DNA from: Serratia ureilytica
GTDB taxonomy: Bacteria; Pseudomonadota; Gammaproteobacteria; Enterobacterales; Enterobacteriaceae
Assembly (NCBI RefSeq): GCF_013375155.1
Contig: NZ_JABXOF010000005.1
Coordinates: 62,001-126,000, forward strand
Direction: 5' to 3'
DNA length: 64,000 nt
Shown here: one piece after another, positions 9,011 to 18,213 of the stretch
Layout: every line of letters starts with the position of its first letter
How positions within the stretch are numbered: position 1 is the first letter of the stretch
Notes under the pieces: model-generated
Seen by the model: the letters and a program-made list of their open reading frames with translations, nothing else
Told to the model about the DNA's origin: nothing
Database searches by the model: none
Position numbers and translations under genes: made by a program

Positions 9011-12000
9011 ATGGCCAATTTTTTTATTGATCGCCCGATTTTCGCCTGGGTGCAGGCAATAATTCTTTGCCTGACCGGGGCGTTGGCGATTTTTTCTTTA
9101 CCGGTAGAACAATACCCGAATTTGGCGCCGCCGAACGTGCGCATCAGCGCAACTTATCCAGGCGCTTCGGCGCAAACGCTGGAAAACACCGTCACGCAGA
9201 TCATTGAACAGAATATGACCGGCCTCGACAACATGATGTATATGTCGTCGCAGAGCACCAATACCGGCCAGGCGACCGTCACGCTGACGTTCGAAGCCGG
9301 CACCGACCCCAACGAAGCGATGCAGCAGGTGCAAAACCAGCTGCAGGCGGCGATCAAACGTCTGCCGCAGGCGGTGCAGAATCAGGGGGTCACGGTCTCG
9401 AAATCCGGCGATACCACGCTGATGATGGTGGCGTTCGTCTCCACCGACAACAGCATGGACAAGCAGGACATCGCCGATTACATCGTCTCCAACCTGCAGG
9501 ATCCGCTCAGCCGCATCAACGGCGTCGGCAGCATGGACGTCTACGGCTCGCAGTACGCCATGCGCATCTGGCTCGATCCCAACAAGCTCAACAGCTATCA
9601 GCTCACGACCCAGGACGTGGTCAAAGCCATTCAGTCGCAGAACGCCCAGGTGGCGGTCGGCCAGTTGGGCGGCACGCCGTCGGTCGATAAACAGGCGCTG
9701 AACGCCACCATCAACGCCCAGTCGCAGCTCCAGACGCCGGAGCAGTTCCGCCAGATCACCCTGCGGGTCAATCAGGACGGTTCGCTGGTGACGCTGGGCA
9801 ACGTCGCCACCGTTGAGTTGGGCGGCGAGAACTACAACTACCTCAGCCGCTACAACGGCATGCAGGCCGCCGGCATGAACATCAAGCTGGCTTCCGGCGC
9901 CAACGAACTGCAGACCGACCAGTTGGTGAAGGACAAAATCGCCGAGCTGTCGCAATACTTCCCGCACGGGCTGGAAGCCAAAGTGGCCTATGAAACCACC
10001 CCGTTCGTCAAAGCCTCGATCAAGGACGTGGTGAAAACGCTGCTGGAGGCCATCCTGCTGGTGTTCCTGGTCATGTACCTGTTCCTGCAGAACTTCCGCG
10101 CCACCCTGATCCCCACCATCGCCGTGCCGGTGGTGCTGATGGGCACTTTCGCCATCCTCTCCGCCTGCGGCTTCAGCATCAACACCCTCACCATGTTCGC
10201 CATGGTGCTGGCGATCGGCCTGCTGGTGGACGACGCTATCGTGGTAGTGGAGAACGTCGAGCGCGTGATGAGCGAGGAAGGCTTGCCGCCGCGAGAGGCC
10301 ACGCGCAAATCCATGGGGCAGATCCAGAGCGCGCTGGTCGGCATCGCTCTTGTGCTGTCGGCGGTGTTCGTGCCGATGGCGTTCTTCGGCGGCACCACCG
10401 GCGCCATCTATCGCCAGTTCTCCATCACCATCGTCTCCGCCATGGTGCTGTCGGTGCTGGTGGCGATGATCCTGACTCCGGCCCTGTGCGCGACGCTGCT
10501 TAAACCGATCGCCAAGGGGCATCATCACGGCAAGCGCGGCTTCTTCGGCTGGTTCAACCGCATGTTCAACCGCAATGCCGATCGCTATGAGCGCGGCGTG
10601 GGGCGCATCCTGCACGCCAGCGGCCGCTATATGGTGATTTATCTGCTGCTGCTCGGCGGCATGGCGCTGCTGTTCATCAAGCTGCCGACCTCGTTCCTGC
10701 CGCAGGAAGACCGCGGCATCTTCACCGTACAGGTGCAGCTGCCGGCGGGATCGACCCTGCAGCAAACGTCCAAAGTGGTGGAGAAGGTCGAGCAGTACTT
10801 CCTCACCGAAGAGAAACAGGACGTGTTGTCGGTGTTCGCCATCATCGGCTCCGGGCCGGGGGGCAACGGCCAAAACGTGGCGCGCCTGTTTGTCCGGCTG
10901 AAAGACTGGGACCTGCGCGCCTCGGGCGCCAACAGCTCATTCGACATCATCGATCGCGCGACTCAGGCATTCAGCAAGATTAACGAAGCCCGGGTGATCG
11001 CCAGCAGTCCGCCGGCGATCACCGGCCTCGGCAACTCCTCCGGCTTCGATATGGAGTTGGAAGACCACGCTGGCCTCGGCCACGCCAAGCTGATGGCGGC
11101 GCGCGATCAATTGCTGCAGCTCGCCGGGCAAAATCCACTGCTGTCGCGCGTGCGCCACAACGGCCTGGACGACAGCCCGCAGTTGCAAATCGATATCGAT
11201 CAACGCAAGGCTCAGGCGCTGGGCGTGTCGATCGACGACATCAACAGCACGCTCTCTACCGCCTGGGGCTCGACCTACGTCAATGACTTCGTCGATCGCG
11301 GCCGGGTGAAAAAAGTCTACGTGCAGGCTGCGGCGCCGTTCCGCATGCTGCCGGATGACATCAACAAATGGTATGTGCGCAACAGCACGGGCGGCATGGT
11401 GCCGTTCTCGGCCTTCGCCAGCTCGCACTGGGAGTATGGTTCGCCACGGCTGGAACGCTATAACGGCAGCTCGGCGCTGGAGATCGTCGGCGAAGCGGCC
11501 AACGGCGTCAGCACCGGCACCGCCATGGCGGAAATGGAGAAACTGGTCAGCCAGCTGCCGACCGGCTTCGGTCTGGAATGGACGGCGATGTCCTATCAGG
11601 AACGGCTGTCCGGCTCGCAGGCGCCAGCGCTGTACGCCATCTCGCTGCTGGTGGTGTTCCTGTGTCTGGCGGCGTTGTACGAGAGCTGGTCAATTCCGTT
11701 CTCGGTGATGCTGGTGGTGCCGCTGGGGGTGATCGGCGCGGTCGCCGCCACCTGGCTGCGCGGCCTGGAGAACGACGTTTATTTCCAGGTCGGCCTGCTG
11801 ACCATCATTGGGCTGTCGGCGAAAAACGCCATTCTGATCGTCGAGTTCGCCAATGAGCTGAACCAGAAGGGGCAGGATCTGATGTCGGCGACGCTCGACG
11901 CGTCGCGCATGCGCCTGCGGCCGATCCTGATGACCTCGCTGGCGTTCATCTTCGGCGTGCTGCCGATGGCCACCAGCAGCGGCGCCGGTTCCGGCAGCCA

Positions 12001-12145
12001 GCATGCGGTCGGCACCGGGGTGATGGGCGGCATGATCTCCGCCACCCTGCTGGCGATCTTCTTCGTGCCGCTGTTCTTCGTGCTGGTTCGCCGCCGCTTC
12101 CCCGGTAAAGCGCATCCTGCCGCCACACCGCCCGCCGAAGAGTGA
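9011..12145 (+). CDS. acrD: RND multidrug efflux pump AcrD
   Basis: Inner-membrane RND transporter (1044 aa) that exports aminoglycosides and other amphiphiles through an AcrA-TolC-type complex. The N terminus [14 protein letters not shown], the TM4 proton-relay Asp pair ([20 protein letters not shown]), [15 protein letters not shown], and two large periplasmic loops match AcrD along the whole length (E. coli 1037 aa). There is no adjacent membrane-fusion gene, as expected for AcrD, which borrows AcrA. A strong terminator follows. The neighbourhood (narQ upstream, ypfM downstream) is that of E. coli acrD. Confidence 0.96.
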   Translation: MANFFIDRPIFAWVQAIILCLTGALAIFSLPVEQYPNLAPPNVRISATYPGASAQTLENTVTQIIEQNMTGLDNMMYMSSQSTNTGQATVTLTFEAGTDPNEAMQQVQNQLQAAIKRLPQAVQNQGVTVSKSGDTTLMMVAFVSTDNSMDKQDIADYIVSNLQDPLSRINGVGSMDVYGSQYAMRIWLDPNKLNSYQLTTQDVVKAIQSQNAQVAVGQLGGTPSVDKQALNATINAQSQLQTPEQFRQITLRVNQDGSLVTLGNVATVELGGENYNYLSRYNGMQAAGMNIKLASGANELQTDQLVKDKIAELSQYFPHGLEAKVAYETTPFVKASIKDVVKTLLEAILLVFLVMYLFLQNFRATLIPTIAVPVVLMGTFAILSACGFSINTLTMFAMVLAIGLLVDDAIVVVENVERVMSEEGLPPREATRKSMGQIQSALVGIALVLSAVFVPMAFFGGTTGAIYRQFSITIVSAMVLSVLVAMILTPALCATLLKPIAKGHHHGKRGFFGWFNRMFNRNADRYERGVGRILHASGRYMVIYLLLLGGMALLFIKLPTSFLPQEDRGIFTVQVQLPAGSTLQQTSKVVEKVEQYFLTEEKQDVLSVFAIIGSGPGGNGQNVARLFVRLKDWDLRASGANSSFDIIDRATQAFSKINEARVIASSPPAITGLGNSSGFDMELEDHAGLGHAKLMAARDQLLQLAGQNPLLSRVRHNGLDDSPQLQIDIDQRKAQALGVSIDDINSTLSTAWGSTYVNDFVDRGRVKKVYVQAAAPFRMLPDDINKWYVRNSTGGMVPFSAFASSHWEYGSPRLERYNGSSALEIVGEAANGVSTGTAMAEMEKLVSQLPTGFGLEWTAMSYQERLSGSQAPALYAISLLVVFLCLAALYESWSIPFSVMLVVPLGVIGAVAATWLRGLENDVYFQVGLLTIIGLSAKNAILIVEFANELNQKGQDLMSATLDASRMRLRPILMTSLAFIFGVLPMATSSGAGSGSQHAVGTGVMGGMISATLLAIFFVPLFFVLVRRRFPGKAHPAATPPAEE

Positions 12146-12159
12146 TCGGCGGCGCATAA

Positions 12160-12193
12160 AAAAAGCAGCGTCGGATGACCGATGCTGCTTTTT
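12160..12193 (+). terminator. acrD terminator
   Basis: Hairpin AAAAAGCAGC / GCTGCTTTTT extended by an inner TCGG/CCGA stem with a 4-base loop, ending in a T tract. It can work on both strands, stopping acrD and possibly the opposing ypfM transcript. Confidence 0.88.
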
Positions 12194-12269
12194 CGAACGA
12201 ATATCTCGTTCCCACGGTGTTTCAGTAATTTTCCAATGACTCAACCTTGCCATCGGCTTCATCGCTGTG

Positions 12270-12329
12270 TCAGTTGCCCAACATCTCATCAATGAAGTCT
12301 TTCCAGTTTCCTAATTCACGATCAACCAT
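12270..12329 (-). CDS. ypfM: Small protein YpfM (19 aa)
   Basis: The minus strand reads MVDRELGNWKDFIDEMLGN and stop, nearly the same as the E. coli 19-residue YpfM next to acrD. A GAGG ribosome site lies about 10 bases upstream. The motif RELGNWKDFI is conserved in these proteins, which are expressed but of unknown function. The neighbouring gene and size make this call firm despite the short length. Confidence 0.88.
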   Translation of the reverse strand: MVDRELGNWKDFIDEMLGN

Positions 12330-12545
12330 AATACTTTACAACCTCAATCATTTGACGAAGCGGATTCTACGCCTGTTTTTTGACCATGTGAAGGGAAACG
12401 GGAACGATGCCGGGCCCGGAAACCGGGGTTAGCGCACATTTTCGTATTTATCTGATCAATGTTCAGTGCGGCTATTCCCTTGTGATATCAATTTCTCCAC
12501 GATAGCGTGTAAAAGGTATAACAATACGCCAATGGAGCGCCGATC

Positions 12546-13025
12546 ATGTCCACCTCTTTGTCTGTCTCACAGTTGAAAGCGCAAGGTCATTATCAGGAAG
12601 CCACTGCGCTGGCGTTGCGGCAACTGGCGGCAGAGCCGGAAGCGGCGATGCTGCATTTTCAGCTGGCCTGCCTGTACGACGTTCAGGGTTTGGAGCGACA
12701 GGCGATTCCCTGCTACCTCGCGGCGTTGGATCGCGATTTGCCGCCCGCCCAGCGCCGTGAAGCCTGGCTGGGCCTCGGCAGCACTTACCGCGCCCTCGGG
12801 AAATACCCGGCTTCGCTGCGCGCTTTCGACGATGGCCTGGCTGAGTTCCCGCAGGCCAACGAGCTGATGCTGTTTCGCGCCATGACGCTGTACAACCTGG
12901 GTGAAGGTAAACGGGCCGTGGCCGATCTGTTGTTGTTGCTGGCGGAAACCTCGTCAGACCCCGACATCCGCGGCTATCAGCGCGCCATTCGGCACTATGC
13001 CGCCGATCTCAATCATATTGATTAG
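12546..13025 (+). CDS. TPR-repeat protein
   Basis: 159 residues made of tetratricopeptide-like helix pairs (for example GHYQEATALALRQLAAEPE, LHFQLACLYDVQGLERQAIP, AWLGLGSTYRALGKYPASLR). No signal peptide is seen, so it is probably a cytosolic protein-interaction module. A GNAT acetyltransferase gene starts 10 bp downstream, suggesting co-expression. The partner and function are unknown. Confidence 0.8.
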   Translation: MSTSLSVSQLKAQGHYQEATALALRQLAAEPEAAMLHFQLACLYDVQGLERQAIPCYLAALDRDLPPAQRREAWLGLGSTYRALGKYPASLRAFDDGLAEFPQANELMLFRAMTLYNLGEGKRAVADLLLLLAETSSDPDIRGYQRAIRHYAADLNHID

Positions 13026-13034
13026 AGGAAAACG

Positions 13035-13466
13035 ATGGAAATCATCACCGATATGAACCGCCGCGCCATCGACTGGCGGCGGCTGTGTGAATTGCTGCAG
13101 GCCGCCGGGCTGGGCGAACGCGATCCGCATACGCTGCAACGCGTTTATCAACACAGCCAGTTTTGCTATTGGGGGTTTATCGGCGATGAGCTGATCGCCA
13201 CCGCGCATGCCATCAGCGATTTGACTTCGGTCGCTTACCTGGCCGACGTGGCGATCGATCCGCGCTTTCAGGGGCAGGGATTGGGGCGCCGGTTGATGGA
13301 CCGGGTAATGCAAGATCTGGCGCCGCTCGGCAAGGTTTTCATCTATTCGGTGCCGGAAAAACTGGCTTTCTATGAAAAGTACGGTTTTCACGATTTGACC
13401 ACCGGCATGGTGTTCGCAGAGGGGGATGCTCTGTGGCGTTTGCAACTGGGGGGCTACGTGCGTTAA
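13035..13466 (+). CDS. GNAT-family N-acetyltransferase
   Basis: 143-residue GNAT enzyme using acetyl-CoA. Motif A is clear (VAIDPRFQGQGLGRRLMDRVM), and the terminal EKLAFYEKYGFHDLTTGM is the usual GNAT C-terminal strand-helix. AGAGGAAAA precedes the ATG. It follows the TPR gene by 10 bp, likely as a two-gene operon. The substrate is unknown. Confidence 0.85.
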   Translation: MEIITDMNRRAIDWRRLCELLQAAGLGERDPHTLQRVYQHSQFCYWGFIGDELIATAHAISDLTSVAYLADVAIDPRFQGQGLGRRLMDRVMQDLAPLGKVFIYSVPEKLAFYEKYGFHDLTTGMVFAEGDALWRLQLGGYVR

Positions 13467-13469
13467 TCG

Positions 13470-13665
13470 CGCATTACAACGTTCGGCTGATAAAAATAGG
13501 GCGGCAGATGCCCCGCAGAATTGCTGCCGCTGTCAGGATCTTTCACCACGGCCGACGATTGTCGTAGCCGATATATTCATCGTTAACGCGATCCAACCCG
13601 TCCACAAGACAAGACGCTATTTCCGACGTGATCTTATCGGAAATTTCGATCCGGCATTCTTTCAT
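13470..13665 (-). pseudogene. Remnant of a second GNAT acetyltransferase (frameshifted, truncated)
   Basis: From ATG 13663-13665 behind GGGGGAA the minus strand encodes about 40 residues (MKECRIEISDKITSE..., ending GYDNRRPW) and then a TGA. A shift to the next frame at the stop restores VKDPDSGS. The combination resembles the start of acetyltransferases with a GYxxRRPL-x-V-V-x-DPxSG beginning, but the acetyl-CoA-binding part is absent. I read it as a decayed gene; a short real peptide or coincidence remains possible. Confidence 0.45.
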
Positions 13666-13739
13666 GCCGTTCCCCCGTATAAATCCTCCCCACTTGCACA
13701 ACGCACGCAGCTTAAAACATCGCATTTTTTTGATTAAGA

Positions 13740-14195
13740 TTTATCTTTGCCATTAATTTGGCGCGCGCCATGAGATTGTCCCAGCACACTCTTTGAACTG
13801 CGCTAAAAATAAGCAACACCCCTCGCTAAAAAGCAAGAAATATCTTAATTATTAATTCATTAACATTCCCTCCCTCACAGAAACGATCGATATTAACGAT
13901 CGAATATTTTATTTTGATAGCCATTTTCTATGTTAATTCCTTTTAATAACCGGAGTATTAATAGAGGATTTCTATTCTATTCCTCTTTCTTCACTGGGCA
14001 GCTCGATTAAAAACCAAATTTACTCTTTATAAATCATGCTAGTATATGGGGCTTTCCTGATTGTCCACCGCAGGATAGCGTTCTTTCCCTGCGGCGCCCA
14101 ATAAGTTCAATGTGAAATTATTTAGATTGTTTCTTTTTTTATGTTTTAAGATATCAATCCTCACCGGGAAATAGAAATTAAGGGATTATAATAAA
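13740..14195. other. AT-rich leader of the LuxR-type regulator gene
   Basis: About 455 bp, strikingly AT-rich compared with the flanks and without a credible ORF. A 7-bp inverted repeat CCGCAGG (14068-14074) / CCTGCGG (14088-14094) with a 13-base loop is the only clear structure. The composition suggests H-NS-type silencing and acquired DNA; it should hold the promoter of the gene at 14196. Confidence 0.5.
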
Positions 14196-14747
14196 ATGAA
14201 AATTGATATTTTCAGCGCGTGTGCCTATACCGCTATCGGCATCCGGCAACTCATCAATCAAACCTGGGCGGAGAAACGCGCGCCGGCCGGCTTTAGCCGC
14301 AAAAGGGTCTGCTTTATCGATGTCACCATCGCCAATTTTGAAGCGCGCTACCGCGATGAATATGCCAACCCCAATACCTACAAAATAGTCATTATCACCG
14401 ACTGCCTGCATGACATGGTGATTGTCGACAATAAAACCATTATATTATCAAACCTTATATCATTGAGCCGCTTCAGCCACCTGATCGGCGACTTATATAA
14501 GCGCTACAGCCACTATACCGAGCCGCCGCAACTCTCTCAGCGCGAGTCGCATTTTCTCTCGGAATGGTCGACGGGAAAATCGCTGGCCGACATCAGCAAT
14601 GCCATGAATATCAGAAATAAAACCGCCAATCATTACAAGTCGCGAATAATGAAAAAACTCGGCGCCAGCCGGATAAAACCGCTCTTGCATATTACCCGCG
14701 TACGGTGTTTGACCGATCGTTTAAACATAAGGATCAATAAAGAGTAG
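14196..14747 (+). CDS. LuxR-type HTH transcriptional regulator (orphan)
   Basis: 183 residues. The C-terminal third is a LuxR/GerE helix-turn-helix (LSQRESHFLSEWSTGKSLAD, then ISNAMNIRNKTANHYKSRIM and KKLGASR). The N-terminal part is a degenerate receiver-like domain (CFIDVTIANFEARY, KIVIITDCLHDMV) lacking the acidic phosphorylation pocket, as in RcsB/BglJ/FimZ-like accessory regulators. Base composition is lower in GC than the neighbours and a long AT-rich leader precedes it, suggesting transfer. The target is unknown; fimbriae, capsule or similar surface genes are typical for the class. Confidence 0.75.
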   Translation: MKIDIFSACAYTAIGIRQLINQTWAEKRAPAGFSRKRVCFIDVTIANFEARYRDEYANPNTYKIVIITDCLHDMVIVDNKTIILSNLISLSRFSHLIGDLYKRYSHYTEPPQLSQRESHFLSEWSTGKSLADISNAMNIRNKTANHYKSRIMKKLGASRIKPLLHITRVRCLTDRLNIRINKE

Positions 14748-15003
14748 CTCTCTCTCCGCCAGCTCTGCATTGGCGGCAAAACGCTTTCGCCGGCGCCTTT
14801 TCACCAGCACGGTCGGCGAAGGCAGCCGTTCAACCACGTTGCCGACCTCTTATCCCTGGCGCGCAATCGCACCTCACACGCATCGTTGTCTGGATCTCGC
14901 CGCCGCTTTACTGGCATTATCTCTGCTATCGCCGGGCGGCTAGCGGGCCAAAGATCGCCCACGCCGCTCAGTATCGACTCGACGAGACAGGTAGCTTTAC
15001 GCC

Positions 15004-15390
15004 ATGGCAAACAAACCGCAACAGACAACGCTGACGATGTACGGCATCAAAAACTGCGACACCATCAAAAAAGCCCGCCGCTGGCTGGAAGATCAGGGCG
15101 TGGCCTATCATTTTCACGACTATCGCGCCGACGGCCTGGACGAACAACGGCTGCGCGGTTTCGTCGCGCAACTGGGGTGGGAGCCGCTGCTCAATACCCG
15201 CGGCACCACCTGGCGCAAGCTGGATGAAGCGCAGCGCAACGCCTGCGATAACGCCGACGCCGCCATCGCGCTGATGCTGGCGCAGCCGGCGATCATCAAA
15301 CGCCCGTTGCTGGACGCCGGCAACGGGCGCGCCCTGTTCGGTTTCAACGCCGACGCTTACCAGCAATTTATCGCCGAGGTCGCCGTATGA
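15004..15390 (+). CDS. yffB: ArsC/Spx-family thioredoxin-fold protein YffB
   Basis: 128 residues, ArsC/Spx fold. [18 protein letters not shown] carries a single Cys in the active-site loop, followed by [13 protein letters not shown] and [10 protein letters not shown], the hallmarks of YffB. The biochemical role is uncertain (glutathione-dependent thiol reductase has been suggested for the family). Its stop overlaps the dapE start by 4 bases, so the two are translationally coupled, as in E. coli. Confidence 0.92.
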   Translation: MANKPQQTTLTMYGIKNCDTIKKARRWLEDQGVAYHFHDYRADGLDEQRLRGFVAQLGWEPLLNTRGTTWRKLDEAQRNACDNADAAIALMLAQPAIIKRPLLDAGNGRALFGFNADAYQQFIAEVAV

Positions 15391-16514
15391 CTTGCCCGGT
15401 TATCGAACTGGCTCAGCAACTGATCAAACGCCCTTCCCTCAGCCCAAATGATGAAGGCTGCCAGCAGCTGATGATCGATCGCCTGCAGGCGATCGGTTTC
15501 ACCGTCGAAGCAATGGACTTCGAAGACACCCAAAACTTCTGGGCCTGGCGCGGCGAAGGGCAAACCCTGGCGTTTGCCGGGCACACCGACGTAGTGCCGA
15601 CCGGCGATGAAAAGCGCTGGGACAACCCGCCGTTTGAACCGGCGATCCGCGACGGCATGCTGTACGGCCGCGGCGCGGCGGACATGAAAGGGTCATTGGC
15701 CGCGATGGTGGTGGCGGCGGAACGCTTTGTCGCCGCCAACCCGAATCACCGGGGCCGCCTTGCTTTTCTGATCACTTCGGATGAAGAGGCCAGCGCCACT
15801 CACGGCACGGTTAAAGTGGTTGAAGCGCTGATGGCGCGCAACGAACGGCTGGATTACTGCCTGGTCGGCGAGCCGTCCAGCACCGAGCGCGTCGGCGACG
15901 TGGTGAAAAACGGCCGTCGCGGCTCCATCACCGCCAACCTGCATATCCACGGCGTACAGGGGCACGTCGCCTATCCGCATTTGGCGGACAACCCGGTGCA
16001 CCGCGCCATGCCGGCGCTGAATGAACTGGTGGCGATCGAATGGGATCGCGGCAACGAGTTCTTCCCGCCGACCAGCATGCAGATCGCCAACGTGCAGGCC
16101 GGCACCGGCAGCAATAACGTGATCCCAGGCGATTTCTACGTGCAGTTCAACTTCCGTTTCAGCACCGAACTGACCGACGCGATGATCAAGCAGCGCGTGG
16201 AAGAGCTGCTGGAACGCCATAAGTTGAATTACAGCATCGAGTGGCGTCTGTCCGGCCAGCCGTTCCTCACCTCGCGTGGCGCGCTGGTGGATGCGGTGGT
16301 CAACGCCGTCGAGCACTATTCTGAATTGACGCCGCAGCTGTTGACCACCGGCGGCACCTCCGACGGCCGCTTCATCGCGCAGATGGGTGCACAGGTGGTG
16401 GAGCTGGGGCCGGTCAACGCCACCATCCACAAGGTCAACGAATGCGTCAACGCCGCGGATCTGCAGCTGCTGAGCCGCATGTATCAACGCATCATGGAGC
16501 AATTGATCGCATGA
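15387..16514 (+). CDS. dapE: Succinyl-diaminopimelate desuccinylase
   Basis: 375-residue M20 zinc amidohydrolase making LL-diaminopimelate for lysine and peptidoglycan. Metal ligands are visible in [34 protein letters not shown] and the C-terminal [12 protein letters not shown]. It overlaps yffB by 4 bases at the start and the following M15-peptidase gene by 4 bases at the end. Full length and ordinary. Confidence 0.96.
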   Translation: MTCPVIELAQQLIKRPSLSPNDEGCQQLMIDRLQAIGFTVEAMDFEDTQNFWAWRGEGQTLAFAGHTDVVPTGDEKRWDNPPFEPAIRDGMLYGRGAADMKGSLAAMVVAAERFVAANPNHRGRLAFLITSDEEASATHGTVKVVEALMARNERLDYCLVGEPSSTERVGDVVKNGRRGSITANLHIHGVQGHVAYPHLADNPVHRAMPALNELVAIEWDRGNEFFPPTSMQIANVQAGTGSNNVIPGDFYVQFNFRFSTELTDAMIKQRVEELLERHKLNYSIEWRLSGQPFLTSRGALVDAVVNAVEHYSELTPQLLTTGGTSDGRFIAQMGAQVVELGPVNATIHKVNECVNAADLQLLSRMYQRIMEQLIA

Positions 16515-17185
16515 TCAACGCAGAAATGCTCACCGGCCGCTCGACCGAGCACCTGGCGCCGCTGAGCGGCAACCATCGGCTGCAGCCGGAAGCCGTCAAC
16601 GCGTTTCTGGCGATGCAGCAGGCGGCGCGTGCGGCGGGATTCGATCTCCAGCCCGCCAGCACCTTCCGCGATTTTGACCGGCAGTTGGCCATCTGGAATG
16701 GCAAATTCTGCGGCCAGCGGCCAGTATTAGATAAGGACAGTCAACCGATCGACGTCGCGCCGCTGTCCGCCGCCGAGCGCTGTGAGGCGATCCTGCGCTG
16801 GTCGGCTCTGCCGGGCGCCAGCCGCCACCACTGGGGCAGCGATCTGGACGTGTACGATCCGTCGCTGTTGCCGGAAGGGCAAAAGCTGCAGCTGGAACCG
16901 TGGGAATATGAGGAAGGCGGCTACTTTGCGCCCCTTAACCAGTGGCTGACGGCGCATATGGCCGAATTCGGTTTCTACCGCCCCTTCACCGAAGACTGCG
17001 GCGGCGTAGCGGTGGAGCCGTGGCATCTGAGCTACCGGCCGCTGGCGCAAGAAGCCGAACACTTGCTGACGCCGGCGCTGTTGCTGGCGGCCTGGCAAGA
17101 CAAGGAGGTCGCCGGTGCCGAATGGCTCGAACGCCATCTGCCATCGATTTTTTCGCGTTTTATACGCAGTAAAGGAAAGGAGTAG
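16511..17185 (+). CDS. M15-family D-Ala-D-Ala carboxypeptidase-like protein
   Basis: 224 residues with the VanY/M15B zinc-peptidase signatures: [15 protein letters not shown] (SxHxxGxxxD) and EPWHLSYRP (ExxWHxxY). I start at ATG 16511, which overlaps the dapE stop as ATGA. No signal peptide is visible, so if it acts on peptidoglycan it would be on cytosolic or recycled muropeptides. Placement inside dapE-ypfN links it with cell-wall precursor genes; this insertion is absent in E. coli. Confidence 0.85.
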   Translation: MINAEMLTGRSTEHLAPLSGNHRLQPEAVNAFLAMQQAARAAGFDLQPASTFRDFDRQLAIWNGKFCGQRPVLDKDSQPIDVAPLSAAERCEAILRWSALPGASRHHWGSDLDVYDPSLLPEGQKLQLEPWEYEEGGYFAPLNQWLTAHMAEFGFYRPFTEDCGGVAVEPWHLSYRPLAQEAEHLLTPALLLAAWQDKEVAGAEWLERHLPSIFSRFIRSKGKE

Positions 17186-17187
17186 CT

Positions 17188-17373
17188 ATGCAATGGTTAG
17201 CTGATTACTGGTGGATTATCCTGCTGGTTCTGGTGGGGATGGTCGTCAGCGGCATCAAGGAACTGCGCCGCGTTGACGTCAAAAGCTATCTGGCCAACAA
17301 GCCGGAGATACCGCCGCACCGCGACAACAACGCCCAGTGGGATGACGAAGACGACTGGCCGAAGAAGAAGTGA
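17188..17373 (+). CDS. ypfN: UPF0370 membrane protein YpfN
   Basis: 61 residues: one N-terminal TM helix (about 5-23), [20 protein letters not shown] and an acidic [10 protein letters not shown] tail, matching YpfN. The function is unknown. It starts 3 bases after the M15-peptidase stop and ends at a terminator. Confidence 0.93.
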   Translation: MQWLADYWWIILLVLVGMVVSGIKELRRVDVKSYLANKPEIPPHRDNNAQWDDEDDWPKKK

Positions 17374-17375
17374 TA

Positions 17376-17405
17376 TCAGGGCGCTCATCGGCGCCCTGAA
17401 TTTTT
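17376..17405. terminator. Bidirectional terminator between ypfN and ypfH
   Basis: 9-bp stem TCAGGGCGC / GCGCCCTGA with a 6-base loop, followed by ATTTTT on the plus strand; it serves the dapE operon and perhaps convergent ypfH. Confidence 0.85.
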
Positions 17406-18093
17406 AGCGGAAGGCGATCAGCTCGCCGCGCTTGCCGGACAAGGCTTCGTCCCAGTAGCGCTGCGGCACATAGTAATGCAACCTTTCCAGCGCGGCGTTC
17501 ATCATGCCCTGGTTGATCGCATGCCCAACGTCCTGTTCCACGTCCAGCGTGAAATCGGCGCCGTTGGTCCGCAACGCCTCCGCCGCCGCGTGAGCATGCT
17601 GCACCGCGATCACCGCGTCCTCTTCGCCGTGGATCAAATGCACCACGCTGTCGCCGAACGCCTGCTCAGGCAACTGGGCGAAACGCCCGCTGAACGCGAC
17701 CACTCGCCCGGCGAGGCGGGTTTCCGCCTTCAACGCCTCCAGCGCCATGATCGCTCCCTGCGAGAACCCCACCAGGGCAGTGCCGGCATAGCCAACGCCG
17801 CTCAGCTGCTGCCAATGGCGCACCACGGCCACAAACTGCGGCATTACGTCTGCGATGCGGGCCACGCGGTTCTCTTCGGTCACGTCCTGCACCGAAAACC
17901 ACTGGCGGCCGGCGCCGTTGCCAAACGCTGCGGGGCCACCGATGCTTACCACCTGCGCCTGGGGAAACTCTTTGGCGAAGTAACTGCCGATCTCCCCCAT
18001 CGCCACCGGGTTGTCGCCGACACCGTGAAACAGCAAGATCAGCTGCGCCGCCGGGGTCGCCGGGCTTTGGACAACGAAATGCTCATGTTTCAT
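17404..18093 (-). CDS. ypfH: Carboxylesterase YpfH
   Basis: 229-residue alpha/beta hydrolase. The oxyanion region LLFHGVGDNP, nucleophile elbow VGFSQGAIMALE (catalytic Ser), and HLIHGEEDAVI and DVGHAIN with the Asp and His of the triad are all present. The start at 18091-18093 gives MKHEHFVVQSP as in E. coli YpfH and sits 6 bases from TAAGGAG; upstream in-frame codons are not supported. The natural ester substrate is unknown. Confidence 0.92.
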   Translation of the reverse strand: MKHEHFVVQSPATPAAQLILLFHGVGDNPVAMGEIGSYFAKEFPQAQVVSIGGPAAFGNGAGRQWFSVQDVTEENRVARIADVMPQFVAVVRHWQQLSGVGYAGTALVGFSQGAIMALEALKAETRLAGRVVAFSGRFAQLPEQAFGDSVVHLIHGEEDAVIAVQHAHAAAEALRTNGADFTLDVEQDVGHAINQGMMNAALERLHYYVPQRYWDEALSGKRGELIAFR

Positions 18094-18213
18094 CGATGAC
18101 TCCTTAATAGTAACCAAACCTGACGCAGCGACTGTCGTCGCCACACCGCTGACAGCCACTATACGCCGCTGAGAAATCAGGAAAATCGGGTTTTATTGAG
18201 CAAGTTCTTCAAT

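Noticed and set aside
9098..10873. A 591-codon open frame antisense to acrD
   Set aside because: Shadow of acrD codon bias; His/Gln/Asp-rich translation with no recognisable domain or ribosome site.
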